Assembly (NCBI GenBank): GCA_019752555.1
Contig: JAIELY010000027.1
Coordinates: 1-56,013 of the forward strand
Direction of reading: 5' to 3'
DNA from: Rhabdochlamydiaceae bacterium
GTDB taxonomy: Bacteria; Chlamydiota; Chlamydiia; Chlamydiales; Rhabdochlamydiaceae
DNA length: 56,013 bases
Position numbers and translations under genes: made by a program. Position 1 is the first letter of the stretch, and every line of letters starts with the position of its first letter. This document shows positions 19,527-26,778 of this stretch, one piece after another. The notes beneath the pieces are model-generated. The model saw only the letters and a program-made list of their open reading frames with translations. It ran no database searches and was not told the origin of the DNA.

Positions 19527-20480
19527 TCAATTCACCGATTGCACATGCGCCATTTCTGCCAAAGTAAGCAACTCTTTCAACTTTTCTAATTCTGGCTCTT
19601 CTTCAAAAGACTCTTCCGCAAACTCGCGATAAGGGCGGTCATTGCCCGTGATATAGTCTAAAATCTGGAACAACTTCTCTTTTAATTCATGGCGATTAAC
19701 AATGCAATCGATCATCCCTTTTTCAAGTAAAAATTCAGAGCGTTGGGCTCCCGGAGGAAGCTTTTGACGGATTGTCTGTTCGACAACACGCGGGCCGGCA
19801 AATCCAATTAACGCATCGGGCTCTGCAATGATGATATCTCCTAAAGAAGCAAAGGAAGCTGTCACTCCCCCTGTCGTCGGATTAGTTAAAAGAGAAATGT
19901 AAGGCAGTCCTTTTTCATGCAATTTTCCAAGAGCTGCAGACGTTTTTGCCATCTGCATGAGAGAAAGCGCCGACTCTTGCATCCTCGCTCCGCCAGAGGC
20001 AGATACAATCACGACAGGAAGCTCATGAAACAGAGCATATTCGATGATCGAGGTTAACCGCTCTCCCACCACAGACCCCATAGAGCCTGCCATGAAACTA
20101 AAATCGAGAACTCCCAGAGCTACCGGCTTGCCTAGAATCTCACATGTTCCAACCATGGCTCCTTCATCGCGGCCCGATTTCTTTTGCGCATTTTCTATGC
20201 GCCCCTGATAGGGTTCCGAGTCAACAAAATGAAGAGGATCTGTTGGTTTAAACTGCGTAAAACGCTCCACAAATGTCCCTTCATCCGCAAGAATTTGAAT
20301 CCTCTGCGTAGCACTAAGGCGGTAGTGATAATCGCATTTAGGGCAACAATGGAGGTTCTCTTGCAGCTCATTTGCGTGAACCATCTCGTGGCAATGGGTG
20401 CATTTGACCCACCCGCTATAGCCATCTTTTTTGGTCGATTGAATCTTAATCTTGGGTTTACTGCGTGAAAAAAGGCCCAT
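19527..20480 (-). CDS. accD: Acetyl-CoA carboxylase carboxyltransferase subunit beta
   Basis: Beta subunit of the carboxyltransferase that makes malonyl-CoA for fatty acid synthesis. It has the N-terminal zinc ribbon CTHCHEMVHANELQENLHCC(PKC) with four cysteines, then the crotonase-like core (VSASGGARMQESALSLMQ). About 317 residues. I prefer ATG 20480 (MGLFSRSKPKIKIQ), with a GGA 7 bases upstream; an in-frame ATG at 20492 has no ribosome site. A good promoter lies at 20517-20545, so this is the first gene of the accD-dut-ptsN-ptsN unit. The catalytic alpha subunit is not in the window. Confidence 0.95.
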   Translation of the reverse strand: MGLFSRSKPKIKIQSTKKDGYSGWVKCTHCHEMVHANELQENLHCCPKCDYHYRLSATQRIQILADEGTFVERFTQFKPTDPLHFVDSEPYQGRIENAQKKSGRDEGAMVGTCEILGKPVALGVLDFSFMAGSMGSVVGERLTSIIEYALFHELPVVIVSASGGARMQESALSLMQMAKTSAALGKLHEKGLPYISLLTNPTTGGVTASFASLGDIIIAEPDALIGFAGPRVVEQTIRQKLPPGAQRSEFLLEKGMIDCIVNRHELKEKLFQILDYITGNDRPYREFAEESFEEEPELEKLKELLTLAEMAHVQSVN

Positions 20481-20516
20481 AAAAAAATCCATTTAACTAT
20501 TTTTGAAACTATGTCG

Positions 20517-20545
20517 ATTATACAGACATTAACAAAAGAGACCAA
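20517..20545 (-). promoter_or_regulatory. Putative promoter of the accD operon
   Basis: On the minus strand TTGGTC (20545-20540) and a perfect TATAAT (20522-20517) are 17 bases apart. The start would be near 20510, about 30 nt before ATG 20480. Confidence 0.65.
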
Positions 20546-20628
20546 CGAAAACAACGTCCAGAAGACATCAAAATTTCTTCAATCACTCCCTAATCTATTA
20601 TAATTCTTTTTTATTGCATCACATAAAA

Positions 20629-21246
20629 TTATTTTTTCGCAAGTTCGTAGCGCTGCTCGACATTTTTCCAATTCACAATCTTCCAAATATTTTTTAAATA
20701 TTCTGCGCGTAAATTCTGATATTGAAGGTAATAAGCATGCTCCCACACATCTATTCCGAGCAGCGGAACGAGCCCTTGCGTGCTTAAAGGATCCTGATTT
20801 GCGCAAGTGGCAATCGCAAGACGCCCTGTTGCACTATTGAGTCCAAGCCATCCCCACCCAGAACCTTGAATTGCAAGGGTAAGAGCATTAAATTTTTCCA
20901 CAAAAGCTTCCAATGAACCAAACTCATGCTGCAACGCCTGTGCTAAAACACCCCCTGGAGCATCGCCTCCCCCTTTTCCGATCGGAGCGAGATTGGTCCA
21001 GAAAATAGAATGATTAATATGACCGCCGCCATTAAAACGGATCGCAGATTGCATTGCAACGACAGTTGCGAGATCCCCGCTTGCTTCAGCTTCCATCGAT
21101 TTTTCCATCGCTGCATTGAGGTTATTGACATACGCGAGATGGTGTTTAGAGTAATGCAGTTGCATGATTTCAGCTGAAATCACAGGCTCTAGAGAGTTAA
21201 AATCATAGGGCAATTCGGGAAGTTTATAGGGCTTAAAGTGATCCAT
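20629..21246 (-). CDS. sodA: Superoxide dismutase (Mn/Fe type)
   Basis: Cytosolic enzyme that disproportionates superoxide. 205 residues with metal ligands in LHYSKHH (His31), NHSIFW, and [13 protein letters not shown] (Asp and His). [10 protein letters not shown] and the Gln in ANQDP resemble the Mn-type pattern. It follows hemD by 3 bases with AGGA before the start, so it is the last gene of the rnc-radA-hemC-hemD-sodA run. sod next to accD is also the Chlamydia order. Confidence 0.95.
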   Translation of the reverse strand: MDHFKPYKLPELPYDFNSLEPVISAEIMQLHYSKHHLAYVNNLNAAMEKSMEAEASGDLATVVAMQSAIRFNGGGHINHSIFWTNLAPIGKGGGDAPGGVLAQALQHEFGSLEAFVEKFNALTLAIQGSGWGWLGLNSATGRLAIATCANQDPLSTQGLVPLLGIDVWEHAYYLQYQNLRAEYLKNIWKIVNWKNVEQRYELAKK

Positions 21247-21249
21247 GTG

Positions 21250-21939
21250 TCATCCTGTAAAGTTAATTAAGTTGGGACCATCATAATCTGTGGGACAAAT
21301 TTCTACAATTTCGTTTAATGCTTGCCGAGTGATCGGCCCGATCGCGAGCAATTTTTTATCTCTAGGAAGCGCTCCAAACACTTCGATAAACGCTCTTACC
21401 GTCGATGGACTTGTAAATAAAATCTCATCAATTTGAGAAAGATCGGGCAGCTTCTTAGGGACACATGTGATGGTCTGGTACAGATCGCAGGCCAGATAGC
21501 GGACGTTGGATTGTTCTAAAAACTGCACTAGGACCGGACGAGACAAAGAGGAGCGGGGCAAAAACAGATAAGCGCTCTCAAGCGGCAGTGTCTGCAATAA
21601 AGAAACAAGCCCCTCTTGCGTTTGCACCTCAGATACAAAATGCGCAGGACAGCCTTGGACTTTTAAATAAGCTGCCGTGACAGCTCCAATTGCGATCAGA
21701 TGGCAGGAGTTTAAAATCTGTTTTGAGATGTTTAATGCAATGAGATGCTCAAAAAAAATACGGACCGCATTTTTACTTGTAAAAAGAATGTGGGTATACG
21801 CCGGAAGATCGCGATAAGCAGAAAGAAGCTCTTCCTCCTCAACCGAACGAGCGACGATTTGAATTAAAGGACAGTGGATCACATGATCTTGATCCTCTAA
21901 AGAGGAGGGATCAGTTCCCAAATAGAGCATTCGTTTCAC
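21250..21939 (-). CDS. hemD: Uroporphyrinogen-III synthase
   Basis: Closes hydroxymethylbilane to uroporphyrinogen III in haem synthesis. The 229-residue protein has the loosely conserved HemD two-domain pattern: ILFTSKNAVRIFFEHL in domain 1 and ILFTSPSTVRAFIEVFG, KLLAIGPITRQAL in domain 2. It starts at GTG 21939, sharing four bases with the hemC stop (GTGA), with GGAG 5 bases before; ATG 21930 is an alternative. The coupling to hemC supports the call in spite of the weak family conservation. Confidence 0.88.
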   Translation of the reverse strand: MKRMLYLGTDPSSLEDQDHVIHCPLIQIVARSVEEEELLSAYRDLPAYTHILFTSKNAVRIFFEHLIALNISKQILNSCHLIAIGAVTAAYLKVQGCPAHFVSEVQTQEGLVSLLQTLPLESAYLFLPRSSLSRPVLVQFLEQSNVRYLACDLYQTITCVPKKLPDLSQIDEILFTSPSTVRAFIEVFGALPRDKKLLAIGPITRQALNEIVEICPTDYDGPNLINFTG

Positions 21940-22610
21940 ACCCGCTCCCTCGTGTCCAAACAGGCAAAAAGTCTAGCGCTCTCAGCATCGTCAACGCGCG
22001 CAACAACTGCAAGCTGTCCCTGATAACGCGCGCATTCGCCCGAGAGAACGATCCGATTAAGATGGGTTAGCTGCAGACGAATCAAAGCCGCCTCGGCCAT
22101 CACAACACCATCGACATTTTTTTCTTCTAAAAGACCTAATCGCTTATGAATAGGGCCCCGAATCTCAACACATTTTAAATCTGAGCGCAAAGCTAGGAGA
22201 TTAACTTCTCTTCTCTCACTGGATGTTCCAATACGCGCATGAGCGGGCAAAGATTCGATACTATCTCCCTCGCGCATGACAAGAACATCTGCAGGATTGA
22301 GCCCCTTAGTAAGCGCTACAACTTTTAAGCCCGCTCGCAGCTGATCGGGCAGATCCTTAGCAGAGTGGATCGAAACATCAAATTCTCCATTGAGCTGCCT
22401 CTCTTCAATTTCCCGGGTAAAAAAATCGGTTTTTTCAAGAGAGCGCAAGGAAGTGGTTTGATCGAGATCGCCGCAGGTTTCAATCCAAATAGGATCAAAG
22501 CGGACCTCTGGATGATGCGTTTGTAAACTACCTAGCACCTCTTGCACCTGAGCGCGGGATAAAGGAGAGCTGCGGCTGCCGACGCGGATTGTCTTAACGA
22601 ATGACTTCAT
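21936..22610 (-). CDS. hemC: Porphobilinogen deaminase, short form lacking domain 3
   Basis: Should polymerise four porphobilinogen units to hydroxymethylbilane. The 224-residue protein keeps domains 1-2: IRVGSRSSPLSRAQ, the catalytic Asp in HSAKDLPDQL, and IGTSSERREVNLL. It ends after RVDDAESARLFACLDTRERV, which aligns with the part of the E. coli enzyme just before the third domain. The usual GGCxxP cysteine that holds the dipyrromethane cofactor is therefore absent. I recall chlamydial HemC being similarly short (about 240 residues), so this is probably a lineage trait rather than decay. ATG 22610 lies inside the end of radA. Confidence 0.88.
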   Translation of the reverse strand: MKSFVKTIRVGSRSSPLSRAQVQEVLGSLQTHHPEVRFDPIWIETCGDLDQTTSLRSLEKTDFFTREIEERQLNGEFDVSIHSAKDLPDQLRAGLKVVALTKGLNPADVLVMREGDSIESLPAHARIGTSSERREVNLLALRSDLKCVEIRGPIHKRLGLLEEKNVDGVVMAEAALIRLQLTHLNRIVLSGECARYQGQLAVVARVDDAESARLFACLDTRERV

Positions 22611-23964
22611 GGATCGCATCCTCAACAAGATCGATGCCTACACATCCGATCTGTTTTAACAAATCGGAAGAAAGGCCTTTTAAATTGCGCTTTGGCATGA
22701 CACATTTTTGAAATCCCATATGAATCGCTTCTTTAATCCGGCTTTCAATCCTAGGCACACTCCGCACCTCGCCCCCTAATCCCACCTCGCCAATCACCAC
22801 TGTTTCCGGATGAATGGGTTTATTGCAAAAAGAAGAGGCGATCGCAAGAAGAACCCCTAAATCGATCGCTGGCTCAAAAATTTTTAATCCTCCCGCGATG
22901 GAGACAAACACATCACAGTGATGGAGCTGATAGCCCATCCGCTTTTCTAAAACAGCAAGTAGAAGAGAAAGCCGATTAGAATCAAGACCTGTCGACTTGC
23001 GGGTGGATGTGGAAAAGGAAGAGGCTGCAACAAGGGCTTGCACTTCGATAAGAAGCGCTCGCGTTCCTTCCACAGTGGGCAGAATCACAGAGCCTGCGAT
23101 CTCGCGCATCCTCTCCTCTAAAAATAACATCGAGGGGTTGCTCACTTCTGCAAGGCCGTGGCTCACCATTTGAAAAAGGGCAATTTCATCGGTCGGACCA
23201 AAGCGGTTTTTCGTCGAACGGAGCAAACGATACCCATGCTGCCGATCTCCTTCAAAATCGAGCACCGTATCCACCAAATGCTCTAAAACCCTAGGGCCTG
23301 CAATCTCTCCTGATTTTGTCACATGGCCAATAAGAAAAGTCGCAATCCCAAGCCCTTTGGCTAAGTGCATGAATTCAGTGGCAAGCTCTCTGACCTGAGA
23401 GACCGAGCCCGGAGAGGAGGGAAGCTCGCTTTTGTAAACAATTTGGATCGAGTCGACAATCAAAATGTCCGGCTTAATCTGATCGATCTGGAGCTTAATA
23501 TTAGAAAACAGAGTTTCGCTTAAAAGATAAAGCCGATCATCCCCTATTTTCAACCGATTGGCTCGCAACGAGGTTTGTTCAACAGATTCTTCTCCGCAGA
23601 TATACAACACGATTAAGCCTTGCTGAGCAAGATTTTGCGCCAACTGCAGCATGAGGGTCGATTTTCCAATACCAGGATCTCCCCCGATCAAGGTTAAAGA
23701 ACCAGAGACGATTCCACCGCCGAGAAGCCGATCAAATTCGGTCATGCGCGTAGAAATTCTTCGAAATTCATTTGCGGTAACTTCTTTAATACGCATCGGC
23801 TTAGCAGAGGGCTTTCCAGTTGCATCAAACCGCTTTAGCTTATCCTCAATTTCGACATCTTCTGAAAAAGTGTTCCATTTTTGACAAATCGTGCAGCTTC
23901 CCGTCCACTTCGCCTGCCGGTGTCCACATTCTAAACAGCTCCAAACAACCTTTTGCTTAGCCAT
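22594..23964 (-). CDS. radA: DNA repair protein RadA (Sms)
   Basis: Helicase-like factor that processes recombination intermediates. 456 residues: an N-terminal zinc finger (CLECGHRQAKWTGSCTIC), Walker A GDPGIGKST, the RadA-specific KNRFG motif (STKNRFGPTDE), and a C-terminal Lon-like domain (IAGGLKIFEPAIDLGVLLAI). It overlaps rnc by 8 bases and hemC by 17, so the genes are tightly coupled. Order rnc-sms-hemC equals that in Chlamydia. Confidence 0.97.
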   Translation of the reverse strand: MAKQKVVWSCLECGHRQAKWTGSCTICQKWNTFSEDVEIEDKLKRFDATGKPSAKPMRIKEVTANEFRRISTRMTEFDRLLGGGIVSGSLTLIGGDPGIGKSTLMLQLAQNLAQQGLIVLYICGEESVEQTSLRANRLKIGDDRLYLLSETLFSNIKLQIDQIKPDILIVDSIQIVYKSELPSSPGSVSQVRELATEFMHLAKGLGIATFLIGHVTKSGEIAGPRVLEHLVDTVLDFEGDRQHGYRLLRSTKNRFGPTDEIALFQMVSHGLAEVSNPSMLFLEERMREIAGSVILPTVEGTRALLIEVQALVAASSFSTSTRKSTGLDSNRLSLLLAVLEKRMGYQLHHCDVFVSIAGGLKIFEPAIDLGVLLAIASSFCNKPIHPETVVIGEVGLGGEVRSVPRIESRIKEAIHMGFQKCVMPKRNLKGLSSDLLKQIGCVGIDLVEDAIHEVIR

Positions 23965-24676
23965 CAGAAACCACCCCTAAATTGCTGAGCGCATCATGCG
24001 CTGCCGCTTGTTCCGCTTCCTTTTTAGAAGCTCCCTCTCCGATGCCCACCTGCTGCTCGTCAATCATAGCGGCCACTTGAAACACTTTGCTATGATCCGG
24101 CCCTGTCTCTTTCAAGACTTTATAGAAGGGAGGCTTCTGATATTTTTTTTGGGAATAATCCTGTAATTCCGCTTTCCAGTTCCGCACAGGACGAGACAAA
24201 TGTGCTTGGATGAGCGGTGTAAAATGGGCAAAGAAAAACAAAGACACAGCTTCCATCCCCCCATCGAGATAGATCGCCCCGATCAGCGCTTCAAAAAGAT
24301 CGGCCAAGATGGTATCCCTGCCCCGTCCATCGTTCATCCGCTCGCCGCGGCCTAACAAAACAAACGAAGAGACTCCCAAAGCATTGACAAACTGCACGCA
24401 ACTGCTTGCCTCAACAATCTGCGAGCGCAAATGGGAAAGGTACCCTTCAGATTCGGTTGGCAGTTGTGCATAGAGGTAATCGGAAATGAGAAGCCCTAAG
24501 ACAGAATCTCCTAAAAATTCTAAGCGTTCATTATGCTGATCGATTAGGTCCCTGTGTTCATTAAAAAAAGAGCGGTGGACAAAGGCTAATACAAGCAGCT
24601 GTTTATCGCGAAAAGAATAGCCCATTTTCTCTTCAATCTGCGGAACTTGGGCAAGAAGCGCTTCGATCGTATTCAT
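23957..24676 (-). CDS. rnc: Ribonuclease III
   Basis: Cleaves double-stranded RNA, including rRNA precursors. 239 residues: the catalytic signature HNERLEFLGDSVLGLL, second acidic cluster LADLFEALIGAIYLD, and a C-terminal double-stranded RNA-binding domain (NWKAELQDYSQKKYQKPPFY to KKEAEQAAAHDAL). AAGGA lies about 9 bases before ATG 24676. First gene of the long leftward operon. Confidence 0.97.
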   Translation of the reverse strand: MNTIEALLAQVPQIEEKMGYSFRDKQLLVLAFVHRSFFNEHRDLIDQHNERLEFLGDSVLGLLISDYLYAQLPTESEGYLSHLRSQIVEASSCVQFVNALGVSSFVLLGRGERMNDGRGRDTILADLFEALIGAIYLDGGMEAVSLFFFAHFTPLIQAHLSRPVRNWKAELQDYSQKKYQKPPFYKVLKETGPDHSKVFQVAAMIDEQQVGIGEGASKKEAEQAAAHDALSNLGVVSDG

Positions 24677-24751
24677 AAGGCAGATTCCTTCATGTCATAC
24701 CGAAACAATATGCCATCTTCCCTTTTCCTGCACAGGTTTGATCCAATTTAT

Positions 24752-25801
24752 TTACAGATTTTTTTGTAGAGAAATGGGCAGCGGGTCCGAGCAAGACTCG
24801 CAAAAATAAATTTTACGGTTCGGGAAATCGATAAACACAAGTTTAGATTCGAGAAACTCCATACCAATAATCGCATCGATTTTCAGCGGAGTTTTAAATT
24901 TCGTAAACGCAATCTCGCCAAAGTCTTTCTTTCCAATTTTAAACATTGGGATAGCACACTCTGCATCAGGATCAAATTCCATAAGGTCAGAATTTTGAGG
25001 ATTTAAGACAGCATGTTCGCCTAAAGAGATCTGGTTAAAAATCATATGATCATTCGCCCCACCTTCTCTATCTTTGTTAAGCATATTCCAAGTGCATCCT
25101 GTATCGAGAAGACAGCGCATAGATCCAAAATCGGTCTCTGCCTCAAATTCAATAAGTCCATGGTCGAGCAACAAAGGGGTCTCAATAAAAGAATCCACAG
25201 GATACCCCTTCTGCTTCAGAGTCTCAAGGCTGTCGCAGAAAGCCAAAAGGGAGTGTTGACAATCAAGAAAGAAATTGGTCTTTTCGAATAGCCGCCAGCC
25301 GATAGTTGCAAGAGGACCAGGAAGAGATTCTTTGCCGCTTAAAAGAGTTGCATCTTTCTTAAACTCGAGATTTGTTTCTGAAACGGGCAACTTTGAAAAC
25401 ACTATCCCATTAATTTTTATACTCGGGAGCAGATAAACATCCGATTCATACTGTTTTCCACGCATTCCGAGAAAAAATCTTTTACTCAAAAAACTCTTGC
25501 CTTCACACTGTTCAATGATTTCAGATGGCATTGAAGCCACCTGATTTGAGCCCAAATCAATTTTGGCCGAGGTCAATTTATCCCCTACATTTAGATTAAT
25601 ATAGGGAATCTCAGAGTGAAAACCCGCAATTTCAATGGGAATAAAAAATGCTCCTTGAATACCCAGATGGGAGGATTGGCTCGGCTTTGCTTGCTTTGAC
25701 ATGGGAGGCAGAAAATAAAAAAAGGCAAAACCTCCCAAAAGCGCAACAAAAACAAGCGCGCATTTAATCTTTCTCACAGATCGTTCCTCCCCTGCTATCA
25801 T
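24752..25801 (-). CDS. Membrane-anchored retropepsin-like protein
   Basis: 349 residues. Residues of about 12-32 form a hydrophobic anchor or uncleaved signal. Two aspartyl-protease-like signatures follow: KIDLGSN (Asp near 82) and CLLDTGCTW (Asp near 233), the second with a later IIGMEFL, the hydrophobic-Gly element of retropepsin folds. The first site reads DLGS instead of DTG/DSG, so only the second half may be a canonical active site. Activity is inferred and the substrate unknown. I start at ATG 25801, which has a strong AGGAG 4 bases upstream, rather than the in-frame codon at 25858. Confidence 0.7.
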   Translation of the reverse strand: MIAGEERSVRKIKCALVFVALLGGFAFFYFLPPMSKQAKPSQSSHLGIQGAFFIPIEIAGFHSEIPYINLNVGDKLTSAKIDLGSNQVASMPSEIIEQCEGKSFLSKRFFLGMRGKQYESDVYLLPSIKINGIVFSKLPVSETNLEFKKDATLLSGKESLPGPLATIGWRLFEKTNFFLDCQHSLLAFCDSLETLKQKGYPVDSFIETPLLLDHGLIEFEAETDFGSMRCLLDTGCTWNMLNKDREGGANDHMIFNQISLGEHAVLNPQNSDLMEFDPDAECAIPMFKIGKKDFGEIAFTKFKTPLKIDAIIGMEFLESKLVFIDFPNRKIYFCESCSDPLPISLQKNL

Positions 25802-26220
25802 TTTCTCCTCTACGAGATACCACCGGCACCAAAACGAGCTTTTGAGTTCTGAATCCACGAGCGCTCTGCGATTTTGTTAGTTTTACAACCATGCGTACAC
25901 CCATGCGGTTTCCTGGCATCGGTATCGAGGTGGCGCATATCGTAGGCTTAAGTTCGATATTTGTTAAGCGATTAGCTAGGAATTGTTCTGGCACATTGTT
26001 TTCCTCTTGCGCTTCTTTTGTTATGAATTGAGGCTTTTCTATGTAAACCTTGAATCGCGATGAGCATGCCACCTTCGGAAAGGTTCTCTGCATTTGGAAT
26101 GTAAGAGATTAAGATGAGTAGATGAGAGTTTATGCAACTCTCATCTGCTCGATTTGAAAAATAATGGGTGATCGGGAAATTGACTCTTTCACACAATCAC
26201 TAGGGATATGCCTTACGCAA
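25802..26220 (-). other. Gene-free gap of about 420 bases
   Basis: Two frames stay open here on the minus strand (25764-26093 and 25972-26196), but neither has a ribosome site or a recognisable protein. The only structured element I see is the hairpin at 26116-26150. The gap may contain decayed coding sequence. Confidence 0.4.
26116..26150 (-). terminator. Strong hairpin after the Inc-like gene
   Basis: A 15-bp stem (GAGTAGATGAGAGTT with AACTCTCATCTGCTC, one G-U pair) and a TATGC loop, about 70 bases past the stop of the gene at 26221. The following minus-strand sequence is U-rich but has no pure U-run, so this is a likely but not textbook terminator. Confidence 0.55.
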
Positions 26221-26586
26221 TTACACTGCGTAACGATTCATGCAGCTTTGCCCACCTGGCAACGCAAACCCATCATAGGTCCTTCTGATGAGATCGAACA
26301 ATCCAGCTACGGCAGTCGTTCCGCCAGCTAGAAATGTGGCAATTGCGAGGATACCGATTCCAGCGCCAACTACAGCTCCAATTCCCGCGATAACAGGAGC
26401 TGTTTTAATCACAAGGGCAACGCCCACGACTATTAAAATGATATCCAATAAAGCACCGTGATGGCCTTTTCCTTCGAGAGAAACCGAACGGTGGCCCAGA
26501 TTTGAGTTTTCGTTAACGTTTGATGTGCTTTGCTGAGCTTGATGTGCGACCTGTTGCGCTAGCACTAAATCAGTTGTTGTAGCCAT
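26221..26586 (-). CDS. Inc-like bilobed membrane protein
   Basis: The 121-residue protein has a polar N-terminus rich in Gln/Asn/Ser (TTDLVLAQQVAHQAQQST), then two hydrophobic helices at about residues 46-69 and 74-97 separated by a very short loop, and a basic tail (FDLIRRTYDGFA). The paired-helix hairpin is the hallmark used to recognise chlamydial inclusion-membrane (Inc) proteins, which are type III secreted. A simple small bacterial membrane protein is the alternative. Very strong ribosome site AAGGAG, and its own promoter at 26641-26669. Confidence 0.65.
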   Translation of the reverse strand: MATTTDLVLAQQVAHQAQQSTSNVNENSNLGHRSVSLEGKGHHGALLDIILIVVGVALVIKTAPVIAGIGAVVGAGIGILAIATFLAGGTTAVAGLFDLIRRTYDGFALPGGQSCMNRYAV

Positions 26587-26640
26587 TAAATAACTCCTTT
26601 TTTATTCAGAAAAGAGATTATCTCTATTTCTTATTAAGAT

Positions 26641-26669
26641 ATTATATAAAAAATGAATAGTTTAAGTAA
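26641..26669 (-). promoter_or_regulatory. Putative promoter of the Inc-like gene
   Basis: Minus-strand TTACTT (26669-26664), a 17-base spacer and a perfect TATAAT (26646-26641), in AT-rich DNA. The leader is about 45 nt. Confidence 0.5.
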
Positions 26670-26778
26670 ATATATTTATTAATGGTATATTACACTACAT
26701 TTAAAGTCGAAATCAAAAACGCAAAACACTGACAATAAACAACATGCGATAAGTTTACCCTTCTAGACTGGAAAGGAC

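Noticed and set aside
25764-26196. Two minus-strand ORFs of 109 and 74 codons in the gap before the retropepsin-like gene
   Set aside because: No Shine-Dalgarno sequence, no recognisable domain, overlap with each other, and one runs into the start of a better-supported gene. They may be decayed coding DNA, but I cannot show it.
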